The position numbers were made by a program, and so were the translations under genes. From Acidobacteriota bacterium (GTDB lineage Bacteria; Acidobacteriota; Thermoanaerobaculia; Multivoradales; J023), in assembly GCA_029263315.1 (NCBI GenBank), contig JAJCXR010000041.1, forward strand, positions 1 to 64,000: a stretch of 64,000 bases of DNA, read 5' to 3'. Shown piece by piece: positions 50,140-61,662 of the stretch. The notes beneath the pieces were generated by a model. The model was not told where the DNA came from. It worked only from the letters and a program-made list of their open reading frames with translations, and did no database searches. Numbering within the stretch: the stretch's first letter is position 1; each line of letters begins with the position of its first letter.

Positions 50140-51519
50140 TCAGAAGTCGATGCCGCAGCGCGCCACCAGGGCGGCGACGGAGCGTTCGGCCTGGCGCCGA
50201 ATCTCTTCTAGATCAAAACACGTCAAGTGGCCGTCCTCGACCAACTGCTCACCCTCGACGAAGACGTGGCGCACTTGCGACCGATTGGCGGAAAAGGCGA
50301 CGAGGTCGTGGGGATCCGCCTGCGCCGCCGCCCACATCTCGGGACGGCGACCGTCGAGAACCACGAAATCGGCCCGCTTCCCCACTTCGAGGCTACCGAC
50401 GACGTCTTCCAAACCGAGGGCTTGGGCGCCGAGGGAAGTGGCGAGGCGCACACCGTCGAGACCGGAGAAGGCGTCCGGCCCATGGCGCAGCTTCTGCAAC
50501 AGGGCCGCCAGGCGGATCTCTTCGAAGGCATCGAAATCGTTGTTGCAGGCTGCCCCGTCGCAACCGAGACCCACCGGTATGCCGGCGCGTTGCAAGGCGA
50601 CCACGTCGGCAATGCCCGAACCCAGCTTGAGGTTGGCGCTGGGGCAATGGACCACCGACATTCGATATTGCTGCAACCGTGCGTGATGCCGCTCCTCGAG
50701 CCAAACCCCATGGGCCAGGCGCAGACCGGCTTCGAGCACCCCGACGTCTTCAAAGTAGTCGATTTCGTCCCGACCGCTCTTGAGCAGTCGCACCGCCTCG
50801 CATTCGGCCTGGTGCTCCATGCCGTGGGTGTGGATGGGCCATGAACGCCGAGCCGCCAGGCTTCTGGCTCCCTGCCAAAGCTCATCGCTGCAGGACAGAA
50901 TGAAGCGGGGATTGATCGAATAGGAGAGTCGACCGTCGGTGGTCTCGAAACCGTCACCGAGGCTCTCGGTATCGGCGAGCAGACGGTCCGTATCGCCCAA
51001 GAGGGCTGCCGGGACACCTTCACCGGCGTCCATCAGGCACATGCCGGCGATGGCGCGCAAACCCGAGTCGTCGAGGGCCTGCAAATAACCCCCGGCCCCG
51101 GGACCGATGCCGATGTCCTGCACCGTCGTGGTGCCGCTCAACAGACACTCCGCCGCACCCCAGAGGGTGCACCAATAGGCGCTTTCGTCGTCGTGGGCGG
51201 CCTCGAGGGGCCAAATGCGATCACCGAGCCATTGCAGCAGGTGTCGGCTCTCCGCCAAACCGCGGAAGAACGTCTGACCGAGATGGACGTGGCCTTGGAT
51301 GAGGCCGGGAAGGATCAAACAGCCCCGGGCATCGACTAGGCGAGTACCGGGGAAGACCGTCAGGGCGCGACCGACGGCCGCCACACGACCGCGATCCAAA
51401 AGCACCTCCGCATCTCTCAAGACCCTGGCGTCGTCGTCCATGGTGAGGACGGTTCCACCGTGCATCAACACGGTGCCGGAGCGCGGCTCTGATCTCTCGA
51501 TGCGGGGCAAGTCGTTCAT
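50140..51519 (-). CDS. Amidohydrolase (deaminase/chlorohydrolase family)
   Basis: The protein is 459 aa from ATG 51519; TTG 51525 is in frame. Metal ligands are GHVHLGQTFFRGLAES (HxH), HTHGMEHQAE, HCPSANLKLGSGIA and GLGCDGAACNNDFDAFEE (Asp). These and the WLGDRIWPLEAAHDDESAYW segment match the 5'-deoxyadenosine/S-adenosylhomocysteine deaminase and guanine-deaminase-like branch. The reaction is likely deamination of a purine-type compound with Zn2+ or Fe2+. Exact substrate uncertain. Confidence 0.88.
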   Translation of the reverse strand: MNDLPRIERSEPRSGTVLMHGGTVLTMDDDARVLRDAEVLLDRGRVAAVGRALTVFPGTRLVDARGCLILPGLIQGHVHLGQTFFRGLAESRHLLQWLGDRIWPLEAAHDDESAYWCTLWGAAECLLSGTTTVQDIGIGPGAGGYLQALDDSGLRAIAGMCLMDAGEGVPAALLGDTDRLLADTESLGDGFETTDGRLSYSINPRFILSCSDELWQGARSLAARRSWPIHTHGMEHQAECEAVRLLKSGRDEIDYFEDVGVLEAGLRLAHGVWLEERHHARLQQYRMSVVHCPSANLKLGSGIADVVALQRAGIPVGLGCDGAACNNDFDAFEEIRLAALLQKLRHGPDAFSGLDGVRLATSLGAQALGLEDVVGSLEVGKRADFVVLDGRRPEMWAAAQADPHDLVAFSANRSQVRHVFVEGEQLVEDGHLTCFDLEEIRRQAERSVAALVARCGIDF

Positions 51520-51660
51520 CCCCAAGCCTTATTCGTTGAGCGGACCCACAAATTCATTGAGCGGACCGATGATTCGGTCCGCCGCCGACGGTCGCAGCGT
51601 AAGCCCCGATGAGCAGCAGGCAAATGTCAGGGCTTCGATCCACCGAGGAGGGGTTTGAGA

Positions 51661-51816
51661 TCAGCGCAGCTTCTCTTCGACAAACTCGACGTGCTGGCGA
51701 ATCTTCGGATCGTATTTCTTGAGGCGCAGCTTCTCGGTGGACAGCTTCTTGTTCTTGGTGGTGGTATAAAAATAACCTGTTCCAGCTGAGGAGACGAGCT
51801 TGATCTTGTCGCGCAT
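51661..51816 (-). CDS. rpmG: 50S ribosomal protein L33
   Basis: This 51-aa protein matches L33 throughout: [36 protein letters not shown], and the basic C-terminus [10 protein letters not shown]. It lacks the CxxC pairs of zinc-binding L33, so it is the zinc-independent form. It is upstream of the amidohydrolase on the same strand and downstream of tRNA-Val and tRNA-Asp, an arrangement common for tRNA-rpmG clusters. Confidence 0.95.
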   Translation of the reverse strand: MRDKIKLVSSAGTGYFYTTTKNKKLSTEKLRLKKYDPKIRQHVEFVEEKLR

Positions 51817-51989
51817 TGGCGTTGGCCCTTTACTGGCGCCGCCAAAAGAGAGTCTGAGCTAGAGACAGTCTGGGCTTGAGCGCCAAAAGGCGGCACCGTC
51901 GTCGACGGCCACCGCTATTGGTATTTGAGAAGCCCGTGATTGCCATCTTCGGGCTTGGCTGCTGAGTTTCGGAAAGTGCAGAAACTTAA

Positions 51990-52066
51990 TGGCGGGGCCG
52001 ACGGGACTTGAACCCGCGACCTCCGGCGTGACAGGCCGGCATTCTAACCAGCTGAACTACGACCCC
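51990..52066 (-). tRNA. tRNA-Asp (GUC)
   Basis: A 77-nt cloverleaf has acceptor GGGGTCG pairing with CGGCCCC, D-arm AGTTCAGCTGGTTAGAAT, anticodon loop CTGTCAC (anticodon GUC), T-arm GGTTCAAGTCC and an encoded CCA. Confidence 0.97.
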
Positions 52067-52133
52067 GCTAAACTTGTCAAATCGGCCCGCTCCACTCGTC
52101 TTGGCCCCCGGCACCAGGCTCTGAAAGCCAAGA

Positions 52134-52209
52134 TGGTGGGGGGTGTGGGATTTGAACCCGCGACCCCCTGCGTGTAAGGCAGGTGCTCTAACCGCTGAGC
52201 TAACCCCCC
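52134..52209 (-). tRNA. tRNA-Val (UAC)
   Basis: A 76-nt cloverleaf has acceptor GGGGGGT pairing with ACCCCCC, D-arm TAGCTCAGCGGTTAGAGC, anticodon loop CTTACAC (anticodon UAC), T-loop TTCAAAT and an encoded CCA. One mismatch lies in the T-stem. Confidence 0.97.
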
Positions 52210-52568
52210 TACCGTGCGGCGGCGCTAATACTAGGTTTCCGCCGCCTCCAATGTCAACGGCTGATTTCGAGAAAATTGAATCGTCGCCCCAGCCTTGAAG
52301 GCTCGGCCTTGGCACCTCGACCTTGGCGCTTAGACCATGGAGATGAAAAAGGCGCCCCCGGCCTAGGAGCTGCCCACCCAGCACCTCAGACTCAGTCAGT
52401 ATACCCTGCGCCGGAGCCGAAACTATGGCATAATTCGAATACTTTGGAGACGGCTTGCACGACGAAATAGATGCGGACAAGACGCCTCGCCATCGTAACC
52501 GACTGCCGCTTCCGGCGGCTCCCAAGAGTTGCCCCGTAAGATAACCTTGTCCCCCTGAGGAGCATGAG
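52210..52568. other. Intergenic stretch between tRNA-Val and sod
   Basis: No gene is supported. AT-rich blocks around 52420-52475 (GGCATAATTCGAATACTTTGG and TTGCACGACGAAATAGATG) are the likely promoter region for the two divergent units. No confident -10/-35 assignment. Confidence 0.4.
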
Positions 52569-53171
52569 ATGACCTACCAACTGCCTAAACTCTCCTATGA
52601 CCTGGCAGCCCTCGAGCCACATATCGACGCCCGCACCATGGAAATCCATCACGGCAAACACCATGCCGCCTACGTCGCCAACCTCAACAAGGCGCTGGAT
52701 GGCCACAACGACTTGAGCGGCAAGAGCATCGAAGCGCTGCTGAGCGATCTAGGCGCCCTGCCCGAGTCGATCCGCGGCGCCGTGCGTAACAACGGCGGCG
52801 GCCACGCCAACCACACCCTCTTCTGGGACATCATGGGACCCCAAGGCGGCGGCGCCCCGAGCGGCGATTTGGCGGCGGCCATCGACCGTGACTTCGGTAG
52901 CCTCGATGCCATGAAAGAGAAAATCCATACCTCCGGCATGACCCGCTTCGGCTCCGGCTGGGCCTGGCTGGTCAAGGATGGCGACAAGCTGGACGTGCTC
53001 TCCACCGCCAACCAGGACAGCCCGATTTCCCAGGGCAAGACGCCCTTGCTCGGCATCGACGTCTGGGAGCACGCCTACTACCTGCACTACCAAAACCGCC
53101 GCGCCGATTACCTGAAGGCATGGTGGAACGTCGTGCATTGGGAGAAGGTCGCAGCCCGCTTCGCCGGCTGA
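52569..53171 (+). CDS. Superoxide dismutase, Fe/Mn family
   Basis: The protein is 200 aa. Metal ligands and family motifs are clear: [17 protein letters not shown] (His), [14 protein letters not shown] (His), and the C-terminal [19 protein letters not shown] (Asp and His). [10 protein letters not shown]-type sequence ([14 protein letters not shown]) precedes them. It converts superoxide to hydrogen peroxide and oxygen in the cytoplasm. Gln in STANQDSP and the GGGHANH context suit the Mn-type, but metal choice is not certain. Start follows GAGGAGCATGAG. Confidence 0.96.
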   Translation: MTYQLPKLSYDLAALEPHIDARTMEIHHGKHHAAYVANLNKALDGHNDLSGKSIEALLSDLGALPESIRGAVRNNGGGHANHTLFWDIMGPQGGGAPSGDLAAAIDRDFGSLDAMKEKIHTSGMTRFGSGWAWLVKDGDKLDVLSTANQDSPISQGKTPLLGIDVWEHAYYLHYQNRRADYLKAWWNVVHWEKVAARFAG

Positions 53172-53688
53172 TCCGTCGCCTGAACCTTTCGCCCTCTCCG
53201 CCCCATGCGACGGCGGGGAGGGACGCCTTCACCGCCTCCCACTCCCCTCTCGGCAGCTTTGTTTCCCGCCCCCCAGCGTCGGCAAATGACCCGTCACCTC
53301 GCTCCGCCGCCGCCAGCCCCTGCCCCCATCACCCTCGCCGATCTTCTTTCGCTCACTCCTTGAGCACCTCCGGGCAAGTGCCATGCACCGCACCGTCAAG
53401 TGCCCCGACGGATGAGGGAAGCCGCATCAACTAAATTTCGAATATTGAGAAGTTTGCAAGCAACAGCTCATTATGTTGGCAGCTAGCAAGCCAATCTCCG
53501 GTACATATTCAAGTATCATTCAACTATCTGGAGATATGATCGGCCCCGTCCTGTCAAGGGGTTACCGTCGCGTTCGGCGAAGGCACCATGGACAAACGTC
53601 TCTCAGGACACCCACGGGCCCAGGCAGGCCTGCACAACCGTTCAGCTCGCTCTTCGTCGAGAGCAAGCTCGCTCCCAAGGAGAAAGTC
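53172..53688. other. Intergenic stretch upstream of the ArsR-type gene
   Basis: No gene is supported. From 53436 to 53540 the sequence is AT-rich. Two direct copies of ATTCAA (53507-53512 and 53518-53523, 11 bp apart) sit just before a TATGAT (53535-53540), a possible -10 box, and may be an operator for the regulator downstream. Confidence 0.4.
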
Positions 53689-54003
53689 ATGGAAAGTCCC
53701 CAGACTCCCCGCACGGCCACCCGCAAGATGACCAAGGTTTTCAAGGCCCTTGCCGACGGCACACGCCAGGAAATCCTGCAGCTGCTCGAGGAGCAACCCT
53801 ACGCCGTGGGCGAGATCGTCGCCAAATTCGACCTCTCACAGCCGACCATCTCGCGCCATCTCTCGGTGCTCAAGGAGGCTGATCTGGTGGTCGACCAACG
53901 GCGCGGTCAGAACGTCATCTATCGCCTCAACGACATGGCGCTGGCGGCCTCCATGCGACAGTTCTTCGGACGCTTTCGCAGCTGCCAAGAAGTCCTTCGC
54001 TGA
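53689..54003 (+). CDS. ArsR-type winged-helix transcriptional regulator
   Basis: The protein is 104 aa from ATG 53689 with AAGGAG upstream. The ArsR fold is evident: MTKVFKALADGTRQEILQLL, PYAVGEIVAKFDLSQPTISR (recognition helix), HLSVLKEADLVVDQRRGQNV and IYRLN. It lacks the Cys-box (ELCVCDL) and other metal-ligand clusters, so it probably senses something other than arsenite or cadmium. The ATTCAA repeats upstream suggest autoregulation. Confidence 0.88.
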   Translation: MESPQTPRTATRKMTKVFKALADGTRQEILQLLEEQPYAVGEIVAKFDLSQPTISRHLSVLKEADLVVDQRRGQNVIYRLNDMALAASMRQFFGRFRSCQEVLR

Positions 54004-54225
54004 CCAAAGCTTCCACCGCCGAGGCCTTCTCCCGAGCCAAAACGTCCCGGAGAGGTTGCCCGCCGCCCTTGGCGGGTCTCATGTCTCGACGCCTACTCCG
54101 GTGTCGGATGGCTTCACCCCGCGCCCCATCGTCGATCTTTGACATGATCACGATGTTGTTGTACTGTCCGCGGTCCGCGCCGTCGGGTCCCGTCCGGTAT
54201 CCCCACGGTGTCTCCGGCTCTTCGT

Positions 54226-54302
54226 GGCGGTGTAGCTCAGCTGGTTAGAGCGAGCGACTCATAATCGCTAGGTCATGGGTTCAAGTCCCTTCACCGCTAC
54301 CA
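54226..54302 (+). tRNA. tRNA with CAU anticodon (Met elongator or Ile2)
   Basis: The 77-nt cloverleaf has acceptor GGCGGTG pairing with CACCGCT (G1-U72 wobble), D-arm GTAGCTCAGCTGGTTAGAGC, anticodon arm GCGACTCATAATCGC, T-loop TTCAAGT and an encoded CCA. Anticodon CAU fits elongator Met, or Ile2 after lysidine modification. The acceptor stem resembles Bacillus-type elongator tRNA-Met, whereas the anticodon arm is the same as in E. coli tRNA-Ile2, so the identity stays open. tilS begins within about 15 nt of its 3' end. Confidence 0.95.
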
Positions 54303-54316
54303 AAGCTTCCCCGGTT

Positions 54317-55749
54317 TTGGCGGCTCTGCGTCATTTTCTGAAGCAGCACCTGCCCCCCACACCCATCCTGCAGCGGCATCGACTGTTGGTCGCCTTCTCC
54401 GGCGGCCCCGATTCGACATGCCTGCTATGGGGTTTGCTGCAGTTGCGCGATGAGCTTTGCCTGGAGGTCATCGCCGCACATTTTGATCACGCCCTCGATG
54501 CCTCCTCTGCCCAAAGGGCCCGCTCGGCCCGTCGCTTGGCCGAGGCCTTGGGCGCCCCCCTGCACAGCCGGCGATCGACGGACGATCACACCGACGGCCA
54601 AAGCCTCGAAGCCTTCGCCAGACAACAGCGATACGACTATTTGGAATCCTTGGCCGATGCCCTGCAGGCGGACTGGATCCTCACCGCCCACCACCTGGAC
54701 GATCAGGCGGAAACGGTCCTGTTGCGCCTTCTCTACGGCTCGGGACTGGCCGGCCTGGCCGCCATCCAACCGCGGCTGGGGCGTCGTCTGCGACCCTTGC
54801 TGACCTTGCGCCGACAACAACTGAGGGTCGTCCTGGAGGATCTCCAGCTGCCGATCCTTGACGACCCCACCAACCTCGACTTGCGGCGACCGCGCAACCT
54901 GCTGCGACATCGCTTGCTGCCTCGCTGGCAGGCGGAGGAGCCCGATTTGGTGGGGCACCTGGCCCGCTTGGCCGACAGCACTCGGCGGGCCCGACAGCGC
55001 ATCGACGCCCTGCTGATCGATCGGCTGCAACCCAAGCTCCTACCTTGGGGCGGCCCCGTCGCCTTCGACCGCCCCGCCCTGCAAGCTCTGCCCGATGAGC
55101 TCTTCGCCTTCGCCCTGGCCCTGCTCGGTCGACGCGCCGGCACACCGCATCCAATCAACCGGGAGGCACGAAACGAAATAAGACGGCAGTTGCGAGGCCA
55201 GGCGTCGGTGGGCTGCGACTGCGGCCAAGGTTGGCGCCTGGAGGCAGATCGGCGGCTCATCTGGATGCGACAGGTAGAACCTTCCCCAGGCGATTTCGCG
55301 TATACTTTGCGAATGCCGGGCATCGCCGCCGTGCCCGAGCTCGCTTTGAGCGTTCGCTGTACACGGGAAGACATCGCCCCCTGGATGTTTGTCGGCAGCC
55401 CCGAGCGGGCTGCCATCACCGGCAAATTGGCAGCTGGCAGTGTCGTCACGGTGCGTAATCGGCGGCCGGGAGACCGTATCCGGCCCCTGGGAAGCGCTCG
55501 CTTCCGACGCCTCAACGACCTGCTGGTCGATCATCGAGTGCCCCGCCCATGGCGAGATCGCATCCCCCTGCTGGAGATCGACGGGAATATCGCCTGGGTA
55601 CCCGGGGTTACCGTCGGTGACGACTTTCGGCTGCGTCGCGAGCTGACGGCCTGGATCTTCTCGATCGAGCCCATGCTACCCAGCCCCACTCAAGAATCCG
55701 TCGGCGTCCGAGATGATTCGGATGACGGCTCGAAGGAAAGGTCGAAGCC

Positions 55750-55753
<4 letters not shown>
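54317..55753 (+). CDS. tilS: tRNA(Ile)-lysidine synthase
   Basis: The protein is about 478 aa. The N-type ATP pyrophosphatase P-loop SGGPDS lies near residue 29. Other motifs are [32 protein letters not shown] and [11 protein letters not shown], with a C-terminal [20 protein letters not shown] domain typical of TilS. It attaches lysine to C34 of tRNA-Ile(CAU). The frame runs up to an ATG inside the tRNA (54275), which is unlikely to be used; TTG 54317 is the first good alternative, with no strong ribosome site. The gene overlaps ftsH at TTGA. Confidence 0.93.
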
Positions 55754-57756
<2,003 letters not shown>

Positions 57757-57762
57757 AGTCCG

Positions 57763-58704
57763 ATGCCCGCCGGCACTTCCCCGAAGGCAGGGGGCTTTGA
57801 GCTCCGCTTGCCGCGGGGTCATCGTCTCAGCCTACCGACCCCGGATTCCCGTCAGCGGCCACTGGTGATGGGGATTTTGAATATTACGCCGGACTCCTTC
57901 AGTGACGGCGGCGACTGGCTCGATCCCCACAAGGCCGTCGCACGGGGGCTCGAAATGCTCGAGAAGGGTGCCGACGTCCTCGATCTGGGCGCCGAGTCCA
58001 CCCGCCCCGGGGGTGGCGTCTACGGTGATGGCGCCCCCGATCTGCCGCCCCAGGAAGAGCTCGATCGCCTCCTGCCCGTCCTGCGCCAGCTGCGGAGGGC
58101 CACCGATGCCCCCCTGTCGGTGGACACCCGCAAAGGGGTCGTCGCCGAGGCTGCCCTGGGGGAAGGTGCCGACTTGATCAACGATGTCAGCGGCCTGCAG
58201 GACCCGGCGCTGACCGCCGCCGTCGCCCAGGCGGGCTGCCCGGTGGTCATCATGCACAGTCGGGGGGATTTGGCCACCATGCAGCGACAGATCCACTTCG
58301 AGAACCTGCTGTCGGAGGTCTCCGAAGAGCTGGCCGAGCGGGGTCGGGTTGCCGTTCGGGCGGGCATCGATGCACGGCAGATCATCTATGACCCTGGGAT
58401 CGGCTTCGGCAAGACGGCACAGCAAAACCTGGCTCTCCTAGGGCGCAGTGACAGCCTCCACCGTCTGGGCCGCCCCCTGCTCCTCGGGGCCAGCCGTAAG
58501 AGTTTTATCGCCGCCGTACATCCGGCGGAGGCCAACGAAAGATTGGCCGGCAGCCTCGCGGCCCTCGCCTGGGCGGCCCAAAACGGAGTTGCCATGGTCC
58601 GAGTGCACGATATCGAGCAAAGTCGACAGTTCCTCGAGGTCTGGAATGCGATAGATTTGGCCTCGGATGCCGCCCCCGGTCGACCTCGATTCGAACGACC
58701 GTAA
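57763..58704 (+). CDS. folP: Dihydropteroate synthase
   Basis: The protein is 313 aa. Conserved DHPS segments are MGILNITPDSFSDGGDW (near 36), DLGAESTRPGG, LSVDTRKGVVAEAAL, LINDVSGLQDP, VIMHSRG, IIYDPGIGFGKTAQQNL and LGASRKSFI. It condenses p-aminobenzoate with dihydropterin pyrophosphate in folate synthesis. It follows ftsH by 6 nt. The first ~30 residues are an extension beyond the core. Confidence 0.97.
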   Translation: MPAGTSPKAGGFELRLPRGHRLSLPTPDSRQRPLVMGILNITPDSFSDGGDWLDPHKAVARGLEMLEKGADVLDLGAESTRPGGGVYGDGAPDLPPQEELDRLLPVLRQLRRATDAPLSVDTRKGVVAEAALGEGADLINDVSGLQDPALTAAVAQAGCPVVIMHSRGDLATMQRQIHFENLLSEVSEELAERGRVAVRAGIDARQIIYDPGIGFGKTAQQNLALLGRSDSLHRLGRPLLLGASRKSFIAAVHPAEANERLAGSLAALAWAAQNGVAMVRVHDIEQSRQFLEVWNAIDLASDAAPGRPRFERP

Positions 58705-58794
58705 TCTCTTTCTCGGCCACCCTGCGAGCTAGCGCAATGCTGTGTAGCCTGAACCTTCTGGATTGTCACCCTCTGGACTGCTGACTGGCCTGCC

Positions 58795-59601
58795 ATGGAC
58801 TTCTCTCTCAACGTCCTGCAAAAGTTTTTCCAGCCCCTGTCGGACTGGAACGACTTGCTCGACATCCTATTGGTCACTTTTGTCCTCTACAACTTGCTGC
58901 TGCTCATCCGCGGCACGAGGGCGGTGCGCATCCTGCTGGGCATCCTGGTCCTGGTGGCTCTCTACTATGGCGCGCGAACACTCCGCCTTCCGGCCCTCGA
59001 GACGACTCTCGAAAAGTTCTTCCTCATCTTGCCGGTGGCCATCATCGTCCTGTTCCAGCACGAAATCCGCAGGGCCCTGGCAAATTTCGGTCGAACCCCC
59101 CTGTGGGGCTTCAGCAATCACCAAAAAGCCGCCTCCACTTTCAACGAGATCGTCGCCGCCGCCCACGCCCTGTCGGAACGGCGGATTGGCGCCCTCATCG
59201 TCATCGAGCGCTCCGAGGGTTTGCGCAACTACATCGAAAACGGCATCCGGCTCGATTCCTTGGTATCACCCGACCTGCTGATCAGCTTGTTCACCCCGGA
59301 CACCCCCACCCATGACGGAGCGGTAATCATCCAGGGGGATCGCATCGCCGCGGCGACTTGTTTCTTGCCTTTGACCCGACGCTCACAAATCTCCAGTAGC
59401 TACGGCACCCGCCACCGCGCCGCCCTCGGCATCAGCGAGGAAACCGACGCCGTGGTGGTGGTGGTGTCGGAAGAGAGCGGCGCCATCTCGGTGGCCCAAG
59501 GTGGTGAAATGGTGAGACATCTCGAGTCGAAGGACTTGCGGAACATGCTCTACCAAAGTCTGATCGCTGATACCAGCTCCGAGGAGCCCGCCGTCGCATG
59601 A
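58795..59601 (+). CDS. cdaA: Diadenylate cyclase CdaA
   Basis: The protein is 268 aa. Three hydrophobic helices in the first ~90 residues (LLDILLVTFVLYNLLLLI, ILLGILVLVALYYGAR, FFLILPVAIIVLF) precede the DAC domain. Key motifs are THDGAVII (DGA near residue 174), YGTRHRAALGISEETDA (RHR near 205) and VVVVSEESGAIS. It makes cyclic di-AMP from two ATP at the membrane. The ybbR-like gene overlaps its stop and glmM follows, the classic cdaA-cdaR-glmM module for wall and osmotic control. Confidence 0.97.
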   Translation: MDFSLNVLQKFFQPLSDWNDLLDILLVTFVLYNLLLLIRGTRAVRILLGILVLVALYYGARTLRLPALETTLEKFFLILPVAIIVLFQHEIRRALANFGRTPLWGFSNHQKAASTFNEIVAAAHALSERRIGALIVIERSEGLRNYIENGIRLDSLVSPDLLISLFTPDTPTHDGAVIIQGDRIAAATCFLPLTRRSQISSSYGTRHRAALGISEETDAVVVVVSEESGAISVAQGGEMVRHLESKDLRNMLYQSLIADTSSEEPAVA

Positions 59602-60296
59602 GGGGTCCAAAACATCCTCCGCTGTTGATTTTGGCCTGCACCATCGCCATCTTGATCAAGTTTGCGGTGCACGAAAACGAACAGATCAGCGAGCGGGTCA
59701 TCGAAGCGCCGGTGACCTATCAACACCCGCCGGGTAGTCATCTGATGTCCTATGATCAGGTGGAGACGGTCAAGGTCGGCGTGCGCGGCCAGAGCAACCA
59801 GATCGCCACGCTCTCGGTGTTCACCGTCGAAGTGAAGGTCCGCCTCTCGGAAGACCACACCGGGTCCACCGTGGTCGCCTTGGAAGCGGACGACATCGTG
59901 TTCCGTACCCCCGGTGACTTCGAAGTGCTGTCCATCGAACCCAACCGCTTCACCATTCAGGTGGAGCCACGCCTCGAAATGACGGTTCCGGTGCGCGCTG
60001 AGCCCTTCGGTGAACCGGCGGCGGGGGCCCAGGTGGGATCGCCCCAAGTGCGTCCTTCATGGGCTGAAATCAGCGGTCCCCAGTCCATCGTCCGCAACGT
60101 CTCGCAATTGATCGCCAAGGTCAGTCTGGACGGTCATGCGAGGACCTTCGAAGAATGGATTCCGGTCACTTCTCCCAATCCACTCGTCCAAGTGCAACCC
60201 GGGCGCGTTTTGGTGATCGTTCCCATGCAGGAGCCTTCCCTCAGCATCGATTTGGAGAACACAGGAGCTAGCCAGGAGACGCCCCCTTCACCGTGA
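59598..60296 (+). CDS. YbbR-domain protein, CdaR-like
   Basis: The protein is 232 aa. One N-terminal TM helix (LLILACTIAILIKFAVHENE) is followed by YbbR-type repeats: ISERVIEAPVTYQHPP, VGVRGQSNQIATLSV...LEADDIVF and a third (PVRAEPFGEPAAGAQVG, WAEISGPQSIVRNVSQLIAK). CdaR proteins regulate CdaA. The gene overlaps cdaA (4 nt) and glmM (4 nt). It has fewer YbbR repeats than the Bacillus protein. Confidence 0.9.
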   Translation: MRGPKHPPLLILACTIAILIKFAVHENEQISERVIEAPVTYQHPPGSHLMSYDQVETVKVGVRGQSNQIATLSVFTVEVKVRLSEDHTGSTVVALEADDIVFRTPGDFEVLSIEPNRFTIQVEPRLEMTVPVRAEPFGEPAAGAQVGSPQVRPSWAEISGPQSIVRNVSQLIAKVSLDGHARTFEEWIPVTSPNPLVQVQPGRVLVIVPMQEPSLSIDLENTGASQETPPSP

Positions 60297-61660
60297 GTGA
60301 GATCAAACCCAAACTCTTCGGCACGGACGGAATGCGCGGCGTCTTCGGGGAGGCGCCCCTCATCGAGTCGACGGTGCGAAGGCTCGGCGCCGCCTTGGCC
60401 GAGGAATTGTCGAGCCACCCCGCCGTCAATGGGCTGCGGCAGATCGTCGTCGGCGGCGATACGCGGGACAGCTCTCCAGTCCTCGCCCAGTGGATGAGCA
60501 GCGAGCTGGCGGCTCGCGGTTTCGAGCCCGTCTACTTGGGGACGGTGCCCACCCCCTGCATCGCCGATCGATGTCAGCACCTCAGAGCCGCCTGTGGCGT
60601 CGCCATTTCGGCCAGCCACAATCCCCATCCGGACAACGGCATCAAGCTCATCGATCCTCACGGCTTCAAGTGGACGCCCGAGCGGGAGCTTGCCTTGGAA
60701 GGCCGGCTCGCCCAGCTGATCGAAGATCCCACCTGGGCACCGGCCCCCGCAATTCAGCTTGAAGAACAGCCCTCGGCGGTTGATCAATGGCTGGAGGGCC
60801 TCCTTCGAGGGCTACCGGACGGCACCTCCTTGGACGGCCTCAAAGTGGCCTTGGACGCCGGCAACGGTGCCGCCTCACCCTTTGCCGAGGGCCTCTTTCT
60901 GCGCTTGGGAGCGCAGGTCGAGATCGTCCATGCGGCGCCGGACGGTCGCAATATCAACGCCGGTTGCGGCTCCACCCATCCCGAGATCATCGCCGAGCTG
61001 ACCCGACGCCAGGGGGCCGATCTAGGTTTTGCCTTCGACGGCGACGCCGACCGGGTCATCTTCGCCGATGAAAAAGGAGAGGTCCGGGACGGCGATGCCA
61101 TCCTCTACCTTTGGGCCACCGAGCTCGCCGCCATGGACCGCCTGCCGGACAGGCGCATCGTCGCCACGACGATGAGCAACCTGGGATTGGAAGTGGCCCT
61201 GCGACGCCGCGATATCAGCATCGTCCGCTGCGATGTGGGAGATCGCCATGTGGTCTCCACCATGGAGGAGCAGGGCATCGTGCTCGGCGGCGAGCAGTCC
61301 GGCCACATCGTCCATCGTGCCTTGAGCACCGCGGGGGACGGCCTGTTGACGGCCCTACACCTCGCTGCCCTGCGACAGCGGCGAGGCAAACCAGCGTCCC
61401 ATTTGCTGAGGGATTTTGTGCGCTTTCCCCAGATTTTGCTCAACGTACCGGTGCGGCAGAAGCCGGACCTCGCCACCCTGCCGGGCCTCGAAAAAATCCA
61501 ACGGCGAGTCGAAGAGCAATTGGGGAATGAAGGCCGGCTCGTCCTGCGGTACAGTGGCACCGAACCACTGGCTCGAGTGATGATCGAAGGTCCCGATCAA
61601 GCAACCATTCAACGTATGGCCCATGACTTGGCCCAAGTCATCGCCAAGGAGATAGGCTGA
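60293..61660 (+). CDS. glmM: Phosphoglucosamine mutase
   Basis: The protein is 455 aa from GTG 60293, overlapping the ybbR-like stop. Motifs are KLFGTDGMRGVFGEAPLI, the phosphoserine loop ISASHNPHPDNGIKL near 104-118, the metal-binding FDGDADRVIFAD near 247, the sugar loop GGEQSGHI and the phosphate-binding RYSGTEPLARVM near 419. It converts glucosamine-6-phosphate to glucosamine-1-phosphate for UDP-GlcNAc synthesis. Confidence 0.97.
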   Translation: MSEIKPKLFGTDGMRGVFGEAPLIESTVRRLGAALAEELSSHPAVNGLRQIVVGGDTRDSSPVLAQWMSSELAARGFEPVYLGTVPTPCIADRCQHLRAACGVAISASHNPHPDNGIKLIDPHGFKWTPERELALEGRLAQLIEDPTWAPAPAIQLEEQPSAVDQWLEGLLRGLPDGTSLDGLKVALDAGNGAASPFAEGLFLRLGAQVEIVHAAPDGRNINAGCGSTHPEIIAELTRRQGADLGFAFDGDADRVIFADEKGEVRDGDAILYLWATELAAMDRLPDRRIVATTMSNLGLEVALRRRDISIVRCDVGDRHVVSTMEEQGIVLGGEQSGHIVHRALSTAGDGLLTALHLAALRQRRGKPASHLLRDFVRFPQILLNVPVRQKPDLATLPGLEKIQRRVEEQLGNEGRLVLRYSGTEPLARVMIEGPDQATIQRMAHDLAQVIAKEIG

Positions 61661-61662
61661 AC

